Notes under the pieces: generated by a model
Seen by the model: the letters and a program-made list of their open reading frames with translations, nothing else
The model's database searches: none
What the model was told of the DNA's origin: nothing
Shown: in pieces, positions 37,250 through 46,024 of the stretch
How positions within the stretch are numbered: the stretch's first letter is position 1
How the letters are laid out: every line of letters begins with the position of its first letter
Translations under genes and position numbers: made by a program
Source of the DNA: Anaerolineaceae bacterium
GTDB taxonomy: Bacteria > Chloroflexota > Anaerolineae > Aggregatilineales > Phototrophicaceae
Direction: 5' to 3'
Assembly (NCBI GenBank): GCA_020634115.1
Contig: JACKCH010000016.1
Location: forward strand, 124,001 to 188,000
Length of the DNA: 64,000 nucleotides

Positions 37250-38122
37250 ATGCCGCCGAAAAAGACCGACCAGCCTGAAGAACAGCACGTTAAAGAGAAA
37301 AACAGTTGGTTGCGCCGACGCTCCGTTTGGGCGGGGATCGGTGTCATCCTTATTCTATTGGTTGTCGGCATCATCCTGACGAACCGTGAACCAACTACGT
37401 TCTCGCCAGAGCAAATCGCTTTGACACCAGTCACCAGCAACGCGGGTTGGATACCCTATGAACATGATTTCGACGGTGTCACGATGGTACTGGTGCCGGA
37501 AGGTTGCTTCCTGATGGGCAGTGATGACGGGGGGGATGACGAAAAACCTGTCAATCAGCAGTGTTTCGGTGCGCCGTTCTGGATAGACAAATATGAAGTG
37601 ACGCAGGGTGACTTTACCCGATTAGGCGGTCAAAAAGCCGAGGCAAACGCTTTCATAGGTGACAGGCTGCCGGTAGACAATATGGCCTGGTTGGAGGCTC
37701 GCGACTTCTGTGAATTGCGGGGAATGCGGCTGCTCACCGAGGCTGAGTGGGAATACGCGGCACGCGGGCCGGACAATCTGGTGTACCCTTGGGGAAATGA
37801 CTTCATCGCCGACAATGTCGTTTACAGGGAGAATTCCAACAATCAGGCCGCTGAGGTCGGCAGTAGACCGGGAGGTGCATCCTGGGTGGGGGCGCTGGAT
37901 ATGAGCGGCAACGTATGGGAATGGGTGAGTTCGCTGTATCAGGATTACCCATACAGTGCTGACCATGAAAGCAATAGTAATGTTAATCATAGCCATGTGA
38001 TGCGGGGCGGTTCGTGGGACTACCTTGGTACGGGCTACTTTCGTGCCACTTTTCGCATCGGGGAATTTCCCGACAGTTGGTACTACGACTACGGATTCCG
38101 CTGCGCCCGCGACGCTGAATAG
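37250..38122 (+). CDS. Membrane-anchored SUMF/FGE-like protein, copy 1
   Basis: The 290-residue protein has a basic N-terminus, one transmembrane helix (about 25-44) and an exported SUMF (formylglycine-generating-enzyme-sulfatase) domain: TMVLVPEGCFLMGSDDG, DKYEVTQGDF, LTEAEWEYAARG, GNVWEWVSS, VMRGGSW and GFRCARD. True FGE has two active-site cysteines after GGS; here the segment has none (SWDYLGTGYFRATFR), so formylglycine formation is unlikely. It may instead bind or modify a surface ligand. It is one of two tandem paralogs. A short piece of the arylsulfotransferase gene sits right after it. Confidence 0.82.
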   Translation: MPPKKTDQPEEQHVKEKNSWLRRRSVWAGIGVILILLVVGIILTNREPTTFSPEQIALTPVTSNAGWIPYEHDFDGVTMVLVPEGCFLMGSDDGGDDEKPVNQQCFGAPFWIDKYEVTQGDFTRLGGQKAEANAFIGDRLPVDNMAWLEARDFCELRGMRLLTEAEWEYAARGPDNLVYPWGNDFIADNVVYRENSNNQAAEVGSRPGGASWVGALDMSGNVWEWVSSLYQDYPYSADHESNSNVNHSHVMRGGSWDYLGTGYFRATFRIGEFPDSWYYDYGFRCARDAE

Positions 38123-38140
38123 CGGTAATCCACCGTTCAA

Positions 38141-38210
38141 TCCCCCAATGCGCCTCGGAGAGTCTGCACCGGGATCGGGTCGCCGGGAGTCAGGCGCAGC
38201 CTGCCAGCGC
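38141..38210 (-). pseudogene. Captured 3' end of the arylsulfotransferase gene
   Basis: On the minus strand the last codons of the downstream gene (…LTPGDPIPVQTLRGALGD, then stop) recur here, with closely matching flanking DNA (for example GATCGGGTCGCCGGGAGTCA in both places). It lies right after copy 1 of the SUMF-like gene, where a tandem duplication would have left it. Not expressed as a protein. Confidence 0.7.
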
Positions 38211-38251
38211 CGGAATGAGTGGGGTAGGGGGCTGCCTTCCGCCGCAGATCG

Positions 38252-38280
38252 TTGCACCAGCCGCAAACTAACGGCATAAT
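38252..38280 (+). promoter_or_regulatory. Promoter of the second SUMF-like gene
   Basis: TTGCAC, 17 bases, CATAAT, the same layout as at 37186-37214. Confidence 0.65.
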
Positions 38281-38316
38281 AGTAACTATACTTTCCTGAT
38301 TTACCAGAGTAACCTT

Positions 38317-39210
38317 ATGCCACCTGAAAAGACCAGTCCCGCAACTCAGCCACCGTCCTCCCAATCTGAAGAACAACATTCTAAGGGGAAAAACAGTTGG
38401 TTGCGCCGACCTTCCGTTTTGGTAGGGATAGGTGTAATCATGTTTCTATTGGTTGTCGGCATTATCCTGACGAACAACCAGCAAACGGGGGTCTCGCCAG
38501 AACAAATCGCTCTGACGCCGATTACCAGCAACGCGAACTGGACGCCCGTTGAACACGATTTTGACGGCATAACGATGGTGCTGGTGCCAGCAGGCTGCTT
38601 CATGATGGGCAGCGATGATGGGGATGATGACGAAAAATCCGTCAACCAGCAGTGTTTCGATACACCGTTCTGGATAGACAAATATGAAGTAACCCAGGCG
38701 GACTTTACCCGGTTAGACGGTCAAAAAGCCGAGGCAAACTCTTCCACCGGTGACAGGCTGCCAGTGGACAATATGACCTGGTTTGAGGCCCGTGACTTCT
38801 GTGCCTTGCGGGGAATGCGGCTGCCCACCGAGGTCGAGTGGGAATATGCGGCGCGTGGGCCGGACAGCCTGGTGTATCCCTGGGGAAATGAATTCATCGC
38901 CGAGAATGCTGTATATTATGTGAACTCCGACTTTCAGTCTGCTGAGGTAGGCAGCAAACCGGGCGGTATGTCCTGGGTAGGTGCGCTGGATATGAGCGGC
39001 AACGTGTGGGAATGGGTGAGTTCGCTGTTTCAGGATTACCCATACAGCGTCGCTTACGAGAGCGACACGGATACCAGCAGCCGACGGGTGCTGCGCGGTG
39101 GCTCATGGTCATTCTTTGATGATTTTTTGCGCACGGCGATTCGTAACGGGTACGCTCCCATTTTCAGGAACGTTGACCACGGCTTCCGCTGCGCCCGCGA
39201 TGTTGAATAG
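38317..39210 (+). CDS. Membrane-anchored SUMF/FGE-like protein, copy 2
   Basis: The 297-residue paralog of the gene at 37250 has the same N-terminal anchor and SUMF domain: TMVLVPAGCFMMGSDDG, LPTEVEWEYAARG, GNVWEWVSS and GFRCARD. The region after GGSW again lacks the FGE cysteines. It has seven extra residues near its start. It differs from copy 1 mainly in the segment before GGSW. The convergent arylsulfotransferase gene follows 14 bases later. Gene conversion or divergence between the copies has not been resolved. Confidence 0.82.
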   Translation: MPPEKTSPATQPPSSQSEEQHSKGKNSWLRRPSVLVGIGVIMFLLVVGIILTNNQQTGVSPEQIALTPITSNANWTPVEHDFDGITMVLVPAGCFMMGSDDGDDDEKSVNQQCFDTPFWIDKYEVTQADFTRLDGQKAEANSSTGDRLPVDNMTWFEARDFCALRGMRLPTEVEWEYAARGPDSLVYPWGNEFIAENAVYYVNSDFQSAEVGSKPGGMSWVGALDMSGNVWEWVSSLFQDYPYSVAYESDTDTSSRRVLRGGSWSFFDDFLRTAIRNGYAPIFRNVDHGFRCARDVE

Positions 39211-39224
39211 CGGTTAGCCGCTGC

Positions 39225-40616
39225 TCAATCCCCCAACGCGCCCCGCAGGGTCTGCACGGGGATCGGGTCGCCGGGAGTCAGGTCGCGGCCTGCCAGCGCC
39301 GGATCATCCGGGGCGTAGCGGCGGGCGTGGAACAGGGGGCTGTGACTGTTATTGGTTGGCGCGACAAAAACCGGCACGAAATAGTCCCAGACCGTATCCC
39401 CCGCACCATCCACCTCAAAGATGCGTCCCACCGCGCCCTGCGTGATGAGCAAATGCCCGTTCGGGAGCGCCTGGGCGCTTCCCAATCCCAGTGAATAAAA
39501 GAATCCCACCGGGTTATAGCGTTCTACTGCTGACTCCGGGCCGAAGGGCTGCCCTGGCTGGCGGGCATAGCCGCCGTCCGACAGGTTGGGTGGGGTGATT
39601 TCATCTACGGTGGTGTAGGCGCGGAAAATTGGTGCGCCGTTGTTGAAAATCAGGATGTCGCCGTTATCCAGCCAGGCCGCGCCATGTTGCAGGAATAACT
39701 GCCGGTCAAGGGGCGTGCCGTAGCCATAGGCTGACGGGTTGCCCCAGCGGTACAGCAGGTCGCCCGCCCGTCCGGCGGCTTCCTCGGTGGTCGTGGCGTG
39801 GTCAATCACCCAGATTTCATTGTAGAAGTGGGATGACAGCAGAATTTCATCGCGGGATGGGTTGTAATCAATCGCGTTGATGTGCGTCCGGTCATACACC
39901 CGCAGCGGCGTGCTGTAATTCAGGTTAATCCGCCCCGGATTCTCGCTCAGACTGCCGTAGTCCGGGAGCGCGGGGTCACTATCCTGGATCAGGTGATCGC
40001 TGCCTTTCCATTCCCACACGATGCGATCATCCGCCGGATTGACTTCAATGATGGTATCCAGCCACACCGTTTCGCCGGAGTCGGGGTCGTTTGCCGCTTC
40101 GGGGTAAGGGAGCAGTGCCGGATTCAGCCCTCGCGCAACCAGATCGGCAGCAGTGAAGGTTTCCCACACTGCCAGCAGCACATGGTCGTTCGGCAGTGGC
40201 TCAATGTCATGGTGCATTCCAGGGCGGGCGAACGACCACAGTAAGTGTCCGTCCCAGTCATACATTTCAACCCGTTCGGTTGCCCCGGCGTTGAACTCCG
40301 CCGCGACACTCACCAGCAGCCGCCCGCCGTCCAGGAGATAAGCCGCCAGGATGGGGCTGCTCGCTGCCCACTGGTGAACGACCCGCCCTTCATTATCAAT
40401 CAGGTAGACGGTGGGCGTTACTACCGGGGCCAGCAGCACGTACCCGGCGCTAACCTCCGCCGTACTGGAGACAACACCGTACACTAGCTCGCTGTCCGAC
40501 TGTGCCGCCACGCCTCCCGCCAGGAGACCAGCAGCCAGAAGAAAAGCAAAAAGCCTCCGGAGGAGCGTCCCTGATTTTCTGATGTAACGAGGTGAGAAGT
40601 CAGGTCGGTACGTCAA
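39225..40616 (-). CDS. Arylsulfotransferase (ASST)-family secreted protein
   Basis: The 463-residue protein has a signal-like N-terminus (RLFAFLLAAGLLAGGVAAQS) and a beta-propeller-like body: GYVLLAPVV, YLIDNEGRVVHQW, MYDWDGHLLW, HHDIEPLPNDHVLL, and THINAIDYNP with later LDNGDILIFNNG, which mirror ASST repeats. It is likely a periplasm/cell-surface enzyme that transfers sulfate between phenols, or a binding propeller. It converges with the SUMF-like genes, whose products are not likely its activators as the FGE cysteines are absent. Confidence 0.75.
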   Translation of the reverse strand: MTYRPDFSPRYIRKSGTLLRRLFAFLLAAGLLAGGVAAQSDSELVYGVVSSTAEVSAGYVLLAPVVTPTVYLIDNEGRVVHQWAASSPILAAYLLDGGRLLVSVAAEFNAGATERVEMYDWDGHLLWSFARPGMHHDIEPLPNDHVLLAVWETFTAADLVARGLNPALLPYPEAANDPDSGETVWLDTIIEVNPADDRIVWEWKGSDHLIQDSDPALPDYGSLSENPGRINLNYSTPLRVYDRTHINAIDYNPSRDEILLSSHFYNEIWVIDHATTTEEAAGRAGDLLYRWGNPSAYGYGTPLDRQLFLQHGAAWLDNGDILIFNNGAPIFRAYTTVDEITPPNLSDGGYARQPGQPFGPESAVERYNPVGFFYSLGLGSAQALPNGHLLITQGAVGRIFEVDGAGDTVWDYFVPVFVAPTNNSHSPLFHARRYAPDDPALAGRDLTPGDPIPVQTLRGALGD

Positions 40617-40688
40617 ATAGTCAATTCTCTCGCGTATGGGTCAGGGTACGGCAGTTACACGCGGTTGGGTAGGGATGTGTTTTCCAGG

Positions 40689-40716
40689 GTAGGGGCATGA
40701 TATATCATGCCCCTAC
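40689..40716. repeat. Perfect 28-bp palindrome, REP-like
   Basis: GTAGGGGCATGATA is followed directly by its exact reverse complement (14-bp arms, no loop). It sits in the gap between two divergent genes. The arm and trailing CGA resemble the hairpin at 60674-60697 (both end in GCCCCTACGA). It could act as a bidirectional terminator or be a dispersed repeat. Confidence 0.7.
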
Positions 40717-40773
40717 GATGACATTGCCAAATATCAAAACTCGCACGTATTCCCCGACATGGGGATTAATGCA

Positions 40774-43512
40774 TTACAACTGAAGGGCGACCCGCATCCG
40801 GCCATCTTCCGGCCCGCTTTCCACTTCAAAGCCCAACCGGGTGACCACCGCTTTCATTTCTGGGTTATCGGTCAGGATCGTGCCGACGATTTTCTGAACA
40901 CCCTCCTGGCGTCCGGCGTTAATCAGACAGTTCATCATTTCCGTTCCCAGGCCGCCCCGCTGGTACTCATCCGATACGATGATGAAATACTCTGCCTCCT
41001 GGCTGCGGTGCATCTTGAACAGACGCCCGGCAGCGACGATATGCTCGCCTTCGCCATCGGCGCCCGGCACGACAGCCACCAGTGTCAGTTCCCGATCATA
41101 GTCAATGTAACAAATCCGCGCCAGTCGCTCATGCTCCACACGCTGGCTGAGCTTCATCGGGTAGAAGTAGCTCATTACCACAGTCCGCTCAGAAAGCGAC
41201 TCGTGGAACTCCACCATCAGCGGCTCATCTTCGGGACGGATCGGGCGGATCGTCACCGAGCGACCATCACGCAGCGTCCAATCCTTGATGTAGCGTGTCG
41301 GGTAGGGGCGGATTGCCAGACGGGACAGTTGATTTTTCGGTGTGGCCGGGTTATGCAGCACTACACGGGCATCCAGCGCCAGCAAGCGTTCCGGCGAGGC
41401 CAACAGTGGGTTAATGTCCACCTCTTTAATCCAGGGCTGCTCGGCTACCAACTGGCTGAAACGCACCATAAGCTGTTCCAGTTCGTCCATGTTCACTGAA
41501 GCACGCCCGCGCACGCCTTTGAGCGCCTTGTAAATCTTCGTCTGTTCCATCATTCGGCGGGCTAAGGTCGTGGTCAGCGGGGGCAGCGCCAGCGCCCGAT
41601 CTTTGAATACCTCGACCAGGGTGCCGCCCGTGCCGAACAGCAGCACTGGCCCGAACTGAATGTCCTGGCTGCTCCCCAGGATCAGCTCGTAGCCGTCGAG
41701 TTTCACCATTGGCTGCACCGAAACGCCCAGGAAATCGTCCTGGCTGGCTTTTTCCAGCACGGCGGATTCGATCTCGTTGAAAGCCTTGCGAACGGTTGCT
41801 TCGTCGCGCAGGTTGAGTTTCACACCACCGATGTCAGTTTTGTGGGTGATGGTTTGCGAATGTAGTTTCAGTACCACCGGGTACCCCATGCGTTCCGCCG
41901 CGTGAACCGCACCGTCGGCAGTGGTGGCGATGCGCATCTCGGTGGTGGGGATACCATAGGCCGCCAGAATTTGCTTGGACTCGGTTTCGGTCAGGATGGT
42001 ACGGCCTTCCTCGCGGGCGTCAGCGATGATCTTCTCGACCTGGACGCGGATCGCGTTTTCATCCGTCTCTTTGGGGAGTACCGGCGTCTCATACAGCCCA
42101 CGCAGGTTGTAGGTATAGCGCCACATATAGTTAAACAGGCGGGTGGCCGTGTCAGGATACGGGAACGTAGGAATATTGGCCTGATTGAGGATGCGTTCGC
42201 CTTCGGCGACCTCCGAACCGCCCATCCAACTGGCAATGACCGGCTTGTCTTTGATGTGGGCGTATGGGCGCAGATGCTCGGCGGTCTGGGTCGGGTCGGT
42301 CATATCCTGCGGGGTGAGGATCACCAGCAGTCCGTCACTGTTCGGGTCTTCCGCTGCGATTTCCAGGGCTTTCGCGTAACGTTCCGGGCTGGCATCCCCC
42401 AGGATGTCAATCGGGTTGCCATGGCTCCAGGGGCCCGGCAGGAGTTGGTTAAGCGCTTCCATTGTTTGCGGCGCGATTTCCGCCAGTTCGCCCCCGTCGC
42501 TAATCAGGGCGTCGGTTGCCAGTACGCCCGGGCCACCCGCGTTGGTCAGAATCGTCAGGCGATTACCTTTCGGGCGGGGCTGCTTGGCAAGCACCTCTAC
42601 CGTATAGAAAATATCCGCGATACGGTCTACCCGCAGCACCCCGGTACGACGGAAGGCGGCGTCCAGCACATCGTCACTGCCTGCCAGCGCGCCCGTATGC
42701 GAGGCTGCGGCATGTGCGGCGGCTTCGGTGCGTCCGGCTTTGATGACGATGATGGGCTTGGAGAGCGCCACTTCACGGGCGGCAGAGAGGAATGAACGAG
42801 CATCCCCGATGGATTCCATGTAAATCACAATGCTGGTGGTATTGGGGTCGTCGCCCAGGTAGTAGATCAGGTCGCCCCAGTTTACGTCCAGCATGGAACC
42901 GATGGAGATGAAGGCGCTGAAGCCGACGTTTTCCGCGAAGCTCCAGTCGAGTACCGACGTACACAGCGCACCGCTCTGGCTGATGAAGCCGACATTTCCC
43001 GGCAGCGCCATCGCCCCGGCGAAAGTGGCATTCAGGCCGGTACGCGGCATCATGACACCCAGACAGTTTGGGCCGATGATGCGCATCTTGCCGCCTGCTT
43101 TTTCGAGAATCTGACGTTCCAGTTCTGCGCCTTCCGCACCGATTTCCTTGAACCCGGCGGAAATGATAATCGCGGCGGGAATATTCAATGAGGCGCAATC
43201 CTCGATGATACTCGGTACGCTGCGGGCGGGGGTGACGATGACCGCCAGATCAACCTGCTCCGGCACATCAAAAATAGTCGGGTAGGCTTTGACGCCCAGC
43301 ACGCTAGGCCGTTTAGGGTTGACCGGAAAAACGGTCCCGCCAAACGGGTTGGTAATCAGATTCCACATGATGGTACGCCCGACGCTGCCCGGCGATTCTG
43401 TCGCACCGATCACGGCGACATTCTGCGGGGTAAACAGCGCATCCAACGAACCGTATTTACTTTGACCAGTACCAGCCCGTCCGGCTGTTTGTTGGCTATC
43501 TCGTATCTGCAT
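40774..43512 (-). CDS. Pat-type protein: acyl-CoA ligase (NDP-forming) fused to GNAT
   Basis: The 912-residue protein has an N-terminal CoA-binding/succinyl-CoA-ligase region: [14 protein letters not shown] near 32, ASHTGALAG near 260 with a His in the usual phospho-His site, and an ATP-grasp section ([17 protein letters not shown] and [18 protein letters not shown]). The C-terminal 160 residues are a GNAT acetyltransferase with [12 protein letters not shown]. This order matches Pat/PatZ-type enzymes that acetylate and switch off acetyl-CoA synthetase and others, sensing acetyl-CoA. It is transcribed alone. A bifunctional ligase remains possible because the His is intact. Confidence 0.85.
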   Translation of the reverse strand: MQIRDSQQTAGRAGTGQSKYGSLDALFTPQNVAVIGATESPGSVGRTIMWNLITNPFGGTVFPVNPKRPSVLGVKAYPTIFDVPEQVDLAVIVTPARSVPSIIEDCASLNIPAAIIISAGFKEIGAEGAELERQILEKAGGKMRIIGPNCLGVMMPRTGLNATFAGAMALPGNVGFISQSGALCTSVLDWSFAENVGFSAFISIGSMLDVNWGDLIYYLGDDPNTTSIVIYMESIGDARSFLSAAREVALSKPIIVIKAGRTEAAAHAAASHTGALAGSDDVLDAAFRRTGVLRVDRIADIFYTVEVLAKQPRPKGNRLTILTNAGGPGVLATDALISDGGELAEIAPQTMEALNQLLPGPWSHGNPIDILGDASPERYAKALEIAAEDPNSDGLLVILTPQDMTDPTQTAEHLRPYAHIKDKPVIASWMGGSEVAEGERILNQANIPTFPYPDTATRLFNYMWRYTYNLRGLYETPVLPKETDENAIRVQVEKIIADAREEGRTILTETESKQILAAYGIPTTEMRIATTADGAVHAAERMGYPVVLKLHSQTITHKTDIGGVKLNLRDEATVRKAFNEIESAVLEKASQDDFLGVSVQPMVKLDGYELILGSSQDIQFGPVLLFGTGGTLVEVFKDRALALPPLTTTLARRMMEQTKIYKALKGVRGRASVNMDELEQLMVRFSQLVAEQPWIKEVDINPLLASPERLLALDARVVLHNPATPKNQLSRLAIRPYPTRYIKDWTLRDGRSVTIRPIRPEDEPLMVEFHESLSERTVVMSYFYPMKLSQRVEHERLARICYIDYDRELTLVAVVPGADGEGEHIVAAGRLFKMHRSQEAEYFIIVSDEYQRGGLGTEMMNCLINAGRQEGVQKIVGTILTDNPEMKAVVTRLGFEVESGPEDGRMRVALQL

Positions 43513-43701
43513 AGCTGTAGAAGCTCTCCTTAATTAAACGCTCGAAACCATCATGCCATAGGTTAAATGTTTTCTCTATAACAGATGTTGCCCAAAACGA
43601 CGATTTAAATCATATCTCTACTGGTTTATCCGCCAGGGCCACCGGTGTACCGTACACTTTCTGTTTCGATACGAATGCCTGGCTATCTTTATTGACCCCT
43701 A

Positions 43702-43731
43702 TTGACTGGTTATCATGTCTTATGATACACT
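43702..43731 (+). promoter_or_regulatory. Promoter of the 6S-like RNA
   Basis: TTGACT (43702-43707), 18 bases, TACACT (43726-43731), giving a predicted start near 43738. The upstream part of the gap (43513-43700) holds no convincing gene. Confidence 0.55.
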
Positions 43732-43737
43732 GTTTGT

Positions 43738-43912
43738 GTATGTGAAGAGGTTCACAAGGCGCAATGAGCCGATAGCAGGCATATTTCCCCAACAAGTTGT
43801 AAACCACTGTTCTGATGCAGCGGTGGCTTGTTGTTTCACGCCTGTTTAGCTGCTTCAGCCTTGATCCTGATTTGTATGGTTCGCCGCAGGTGTGATGCCT
43901 GCGGTTTTTTTT
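43738..43912 (+). ncRNA. 6S-like regulatory RNA (candidate ssrS)
   Basis: Between a promoter and a strong terminator lies about 175 nt with no good reading frame. It folds into a single long rod: CAAGGC/GCCTTG (43755-43760 with 43858-43863), AGCAGGC/GCCTGTT (43774-43780 with 43840-43846), a central bubble (ATATTTCCC facing TTTCAC), then CAACAAG/CTTGTTG (43790-43796 with 43827-43833), a bulge, and CCACTGTT/AGCGGTGG (43804-43811 with 43819-43826). A closing stem, a central bubble and a terminal hairpin are the hallmarks of 6S RNA, which binds sigma-70 RNA polymerase. The 5' side carries GTTCACAAG and TGAGCCGATA, similar to words in the E. coli 6S 5' half. Assignment rests on structure and these short matches, so another structured RNA is possible. 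Confidence 0.6.
43884..43912 (+). terminator. Terminator of the 6S-like RNA
   Basis: CCGCAGG (43884-43890) pairs with CCTGCGG (43898-43904), followed by eight T. Confidence 0.9.
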
Positions 43913-43958
43913 GTCGCGTCGACATGCACGGGGGCGCAGGTGGATAATTTGCGGCTTT

Positions 43959-43964
43959 TATAAT
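43959..43964 (+). promoter_or_regulatory. -10 box upstream of the GNAT gene
   Basis: TATAAT at 43959-43964, with no convincing -35. It would give a very short leader, with the AAAGGAG site just before the ATG at 43982. It supports separate transcription of the ncRNA and the following gene. Confidence 0.35.
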
Positions 43965-43981
43965 TCGACAAAGGAGTCAAA

Positions 43982-44914
43982 ATGACGACACAGCAAACCA
44001 CCACCCACATTCTCTCACGCCCGTTCCAGGGTGTAGATGACCACACCCGCGTCCGCCAGTTTCTTCAGGATAGCTTTCGCCTGACCGGGAAGTACCATAA
44101 CTGGGAAACCCGCCGTTGGGAGGGGCAGTGGTATTGGGGCGACCTTGATCGGAATATCGATTGGGGGGAGCATGTCCGTCTCTGGGAAACGGACTCCGGC
44201 CAATTGGTCGGAGTCGCCCATAGTGAGGGCGGCCTGGGCAACGCCTGGTTCGAGATTCACCCGGACTATCGCCAACTTGAGGACGAAATGCTTACCTGGG
44301 CTGAAGCGCACCTTACCGCCCCGAATCAGGAAGGGCAGCCGCAGCTTACGGTAGAAGTTTACGATTACGACACGTTGCGCCAGAATATGCTCACGCGCCG
44401 GGGGTATGCGGCATTGGGGAAGTATGGCTATCTGAGATGGCGTCCGGTTGCCGGGGATTTGCCTGCCGTGACCGTCCCAGCGGGGTATACGGTGCGCTCG
44501 CTTAGACGGGGTGAATGGCGCGATACAAAAGGCTGGCTGGATGTCATTAGCGCCGTATTCGCTCATGTTAAAGCCAGTCCCAATGACATCGCCGTATTCC
44601 AGAGTGCGCCCATCTACCGTCACGATCTGCATATTGTTGCCGAAGCCCCGGATGGTCGTTTTGCTGCCTTCGCCGGTCTGACGCTGGATGAGCCTAACCG
44701 GACAGCCGTTTTCGAGCCAGTGGGGACTCATCCTGACCATCGCCGCAGACATCTGGCGCAGGCGGTCATGGTCGAGGGGCTGCGGCGGCTGCAGACACTG
44801 GATATCGAAACGGTCTATGTTGGCACCGGGGAAATGATACCCGCTAACGGCCTGTACGAATCATTAGGTTTTACCGACTTCCACCGCAGCCAGACCTGGC
44901 GCAAACGATTGTAG
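43982..44914 (+). CDS. Double-domain GNAT acetyltransferase
   Basis: The 310-residue protein contains two GNAT-like halves. The C-terminal half has the acetyl-CoA loop motif (VGTHPDHRRRHLAQAVMVEG, near residue 250) and GLYESLGFTDFHRS. The N-terminal half is a degenerate copy with the FEIHPDYR pattern. AAAGGAG precedes the ATG. It may acetylate a small amine or an antibiotic-like substrate. The target is unknown. Confidence 0.75.
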   Translation: MTTQQTTTHILSRPFQGVDDHTRVRQFLQDSFRLTGKYHNWETRRWEGQWYWGDLDRNIDWGEHVRLWETDSGQLVGVAHSEGGLGNAWFEIHPDYRQLEDEMLTWAEAHLTAPNQEGQPQLTVEVYDYDTLRQNMLTRRGYAALGKYGYLRWRPVAGDLPAVTVPAGYTVRSLRRGEWRDTKGWLDVISAVFAHVKASPNDIAVFQSAPIYRHDLHIVAEAPDGRFAAFAGLTLDEPNRTAVFEPVGTHPDHRRRHLAQAVMVEGLRRLQTLDIETVYVGTGEMIPANGLYESLGFTDFHRSQTWRKRL

Positions 44915-45002
44915 AATTGAGACAAGCACAGTCCACAACGCGATCACAGCACGGCAGCCCGCCTACATCATTTTCCCGCTTTTCAATTCGTGGCTGGCAC
45001 AT

Positions 45003-45008
45003 TATAAT
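45003..45008 (+). promoter_or_regulatory. -10 box of the SlyD-like gene
   Basis: TATAAT at 45003-45008 with TTTTCA about 17 bases upstream (44980-44985). It gives a leader of about 200 nt before the ATG at 45214. Confidence 0.5.
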
Positions 45009-45109
45009 GCCCCCACTTGTTGGGTCGTCCATCAGCAAGGTCGGCGATCTAAAAAACCAATCAACATCAACGTTCCTACAGAGAAGATGATCTATCCAGG
45101 AATTGATCA

Positions 45110-45132
45110 ACAAGGGGCATTATGCCCCTTGT
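45110..45132 (+). promoter_or_regulatory. Leader hairpin before the SlyD-like gene
   Basis: ACAAGGGGCAT pairs with ATGCCCCTTGT around one T (45110-45120 with 45122-45132), 82 bases before the start codon. It is not followed by a T-run, so it is a structure or attenuator-like element rather than a plain terminator. Its GGGGCAT/ATGCCCC core recalls the palindrome at 40689. Confidence 0.4.
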
Positions 45133-45213
45133 CCTGAGTCTAGGGATAGCAACCACATCCGAAAAACCGAGGGTGATCGCTATTCACCCGAAAATAAGAG
45201 GAAAAAACACCCA

Positions 45214-45753
45214 ATGACAAACCAGACTATTCAAGATGATAAGGTTGTCAGCCTGACCTATGTGCTGACGGTGGACGGCGAAGAGGCCAGCCGAGCGGAT
45301 GCGAATGAGCCGCTGGAATACCTGCACGGCGCAGAAAACATCGTACCCGGGTTGGAAGCGGCCCTGACCGGCAAGAAGGTGGGCGATAAGTTCAGCGTGA
45401 CGATTCAGCCGGACGATGCTTACGGTGAATACGACGAGGACGATATTGACGAATTCCCGCGTAACGAAATCCCCGGCTCGGAGAACCTGGAAATCGGCAT
45501 GATGGTCGAAATCGAAGACGAGGACGGCTATGTGGACGTGGGGATGATTAAAGAAATTACCCCAGAGGCGATTATCGTGGATTTTAACGCGCCGCTGGCC
45601 GGTAAAACCCTGCACTTCGATGTCCAGGTGGTCGCTATCCGCGAAGCTGATGAAGAAGAACTCGATCATGGTCATCCGCACTCGTTGGCCGGTTTCTATG
45701 GCGAGGATGACGACGACATTGATGAGTATGAGGACTACGAAGACGAAGAGTAA
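45214..45753 (+). CDS. SlyD-type FKBP peptidyl-prolyl isomerase
   Basis: From the ATG at 45214 the protein is 179 residues. It starts with the FKBP strand VVSLTYVLTVDGEE, has the insert-in-flap region (EYLHGAENIVPGLEAAL, VGDKFSVTIQPDDAYG) and ends with an acidic, His-containing tail (HGHPH, then a long Asp/Glu/Tyr run). SlyD catalyses prolyl isomerization and chaperones folding, and its tail binds metals such as nickel. The acidic tail here lacks Cys, so nickel binding would rely on His and acidic residues. Confidence 0.85.
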   Translation: MTNQTIQDDKVVSLTYVLTVDGEEASRADANEPLEYLHGAENIVPGLEAALTGKKVGDKFSVTIQPDDAYGEYDEDDIDEFPRNEIPGSENLEIGMMVEIEDEDGYVDVGMIKEITPEAIIVDFNAPLAGKTLHFDVQVVAIREADEEELDHGHPHSLAGFYGEDDDDIDEYEDYEDEE

Positions 45754-45786
45754 TCCTCTTTCAGAGAGGTTGAAATAGTTGCATCG

Positions 45787-45824
45787 CCGCCGGGTCATGG
45801 GTATGACCTGGCGGTTTTATTTTC
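45787..45824 (+). terminator. Terminator of the SlyD-like gene
   Basis: CCGCCGGGTCAT pairs with ATGACCTGGCGG (one G-T pair) around GGGT, followed by TTTTATTTT. Confidence 0.88.
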
Positions 45825-45890
45825 CAGCAGGCTAACTCATCTGCGCTATACTGAAATGAGTGGTCAGCTTTCAGTTTTTAGCACAGGATA

Positions 45891-45985
45891 GCGCGTTAGC
45901 CGGTTAGTTTGATAGCCAGATAGCTGGATAGCCCAAAATGCTAAGATGCTAACAGCCCGTAGCCAGCGGCTAACGGCCAGCAGCT
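45891..45985. repeat. GCTA-rich dispersed repeat, copy 1
   Basis: This intergenic stretch is full of TAGC/GCTA words and shares TAGCCAGATAGCTGG (45913-45927), AAAATGCTAA (45935-45944) and GGCCAGCAGCT (45975-45985), in order, with 59264-59352. It is an intergenic repeat family member. The function is unknown. Confidence 0.6.
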
Positions 45986-46024
45986 ATTGCCATAGATCAC
46001 AGAATAAAGTTGTGGAGCAAGTGA

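Noticed and set aside
37250..40616. SUMF-like proteins as activators of the adjacent sulfotransferase
   Set aside because: Formylglycine enzymes act on sulfatases, not ASST, and the needed cysteines are missing.
43610..43807. Minus-strand open frame of 65 codons
   Set aside because: It overlaps the promoter and 5' part of the structured RNA and has no start signal.
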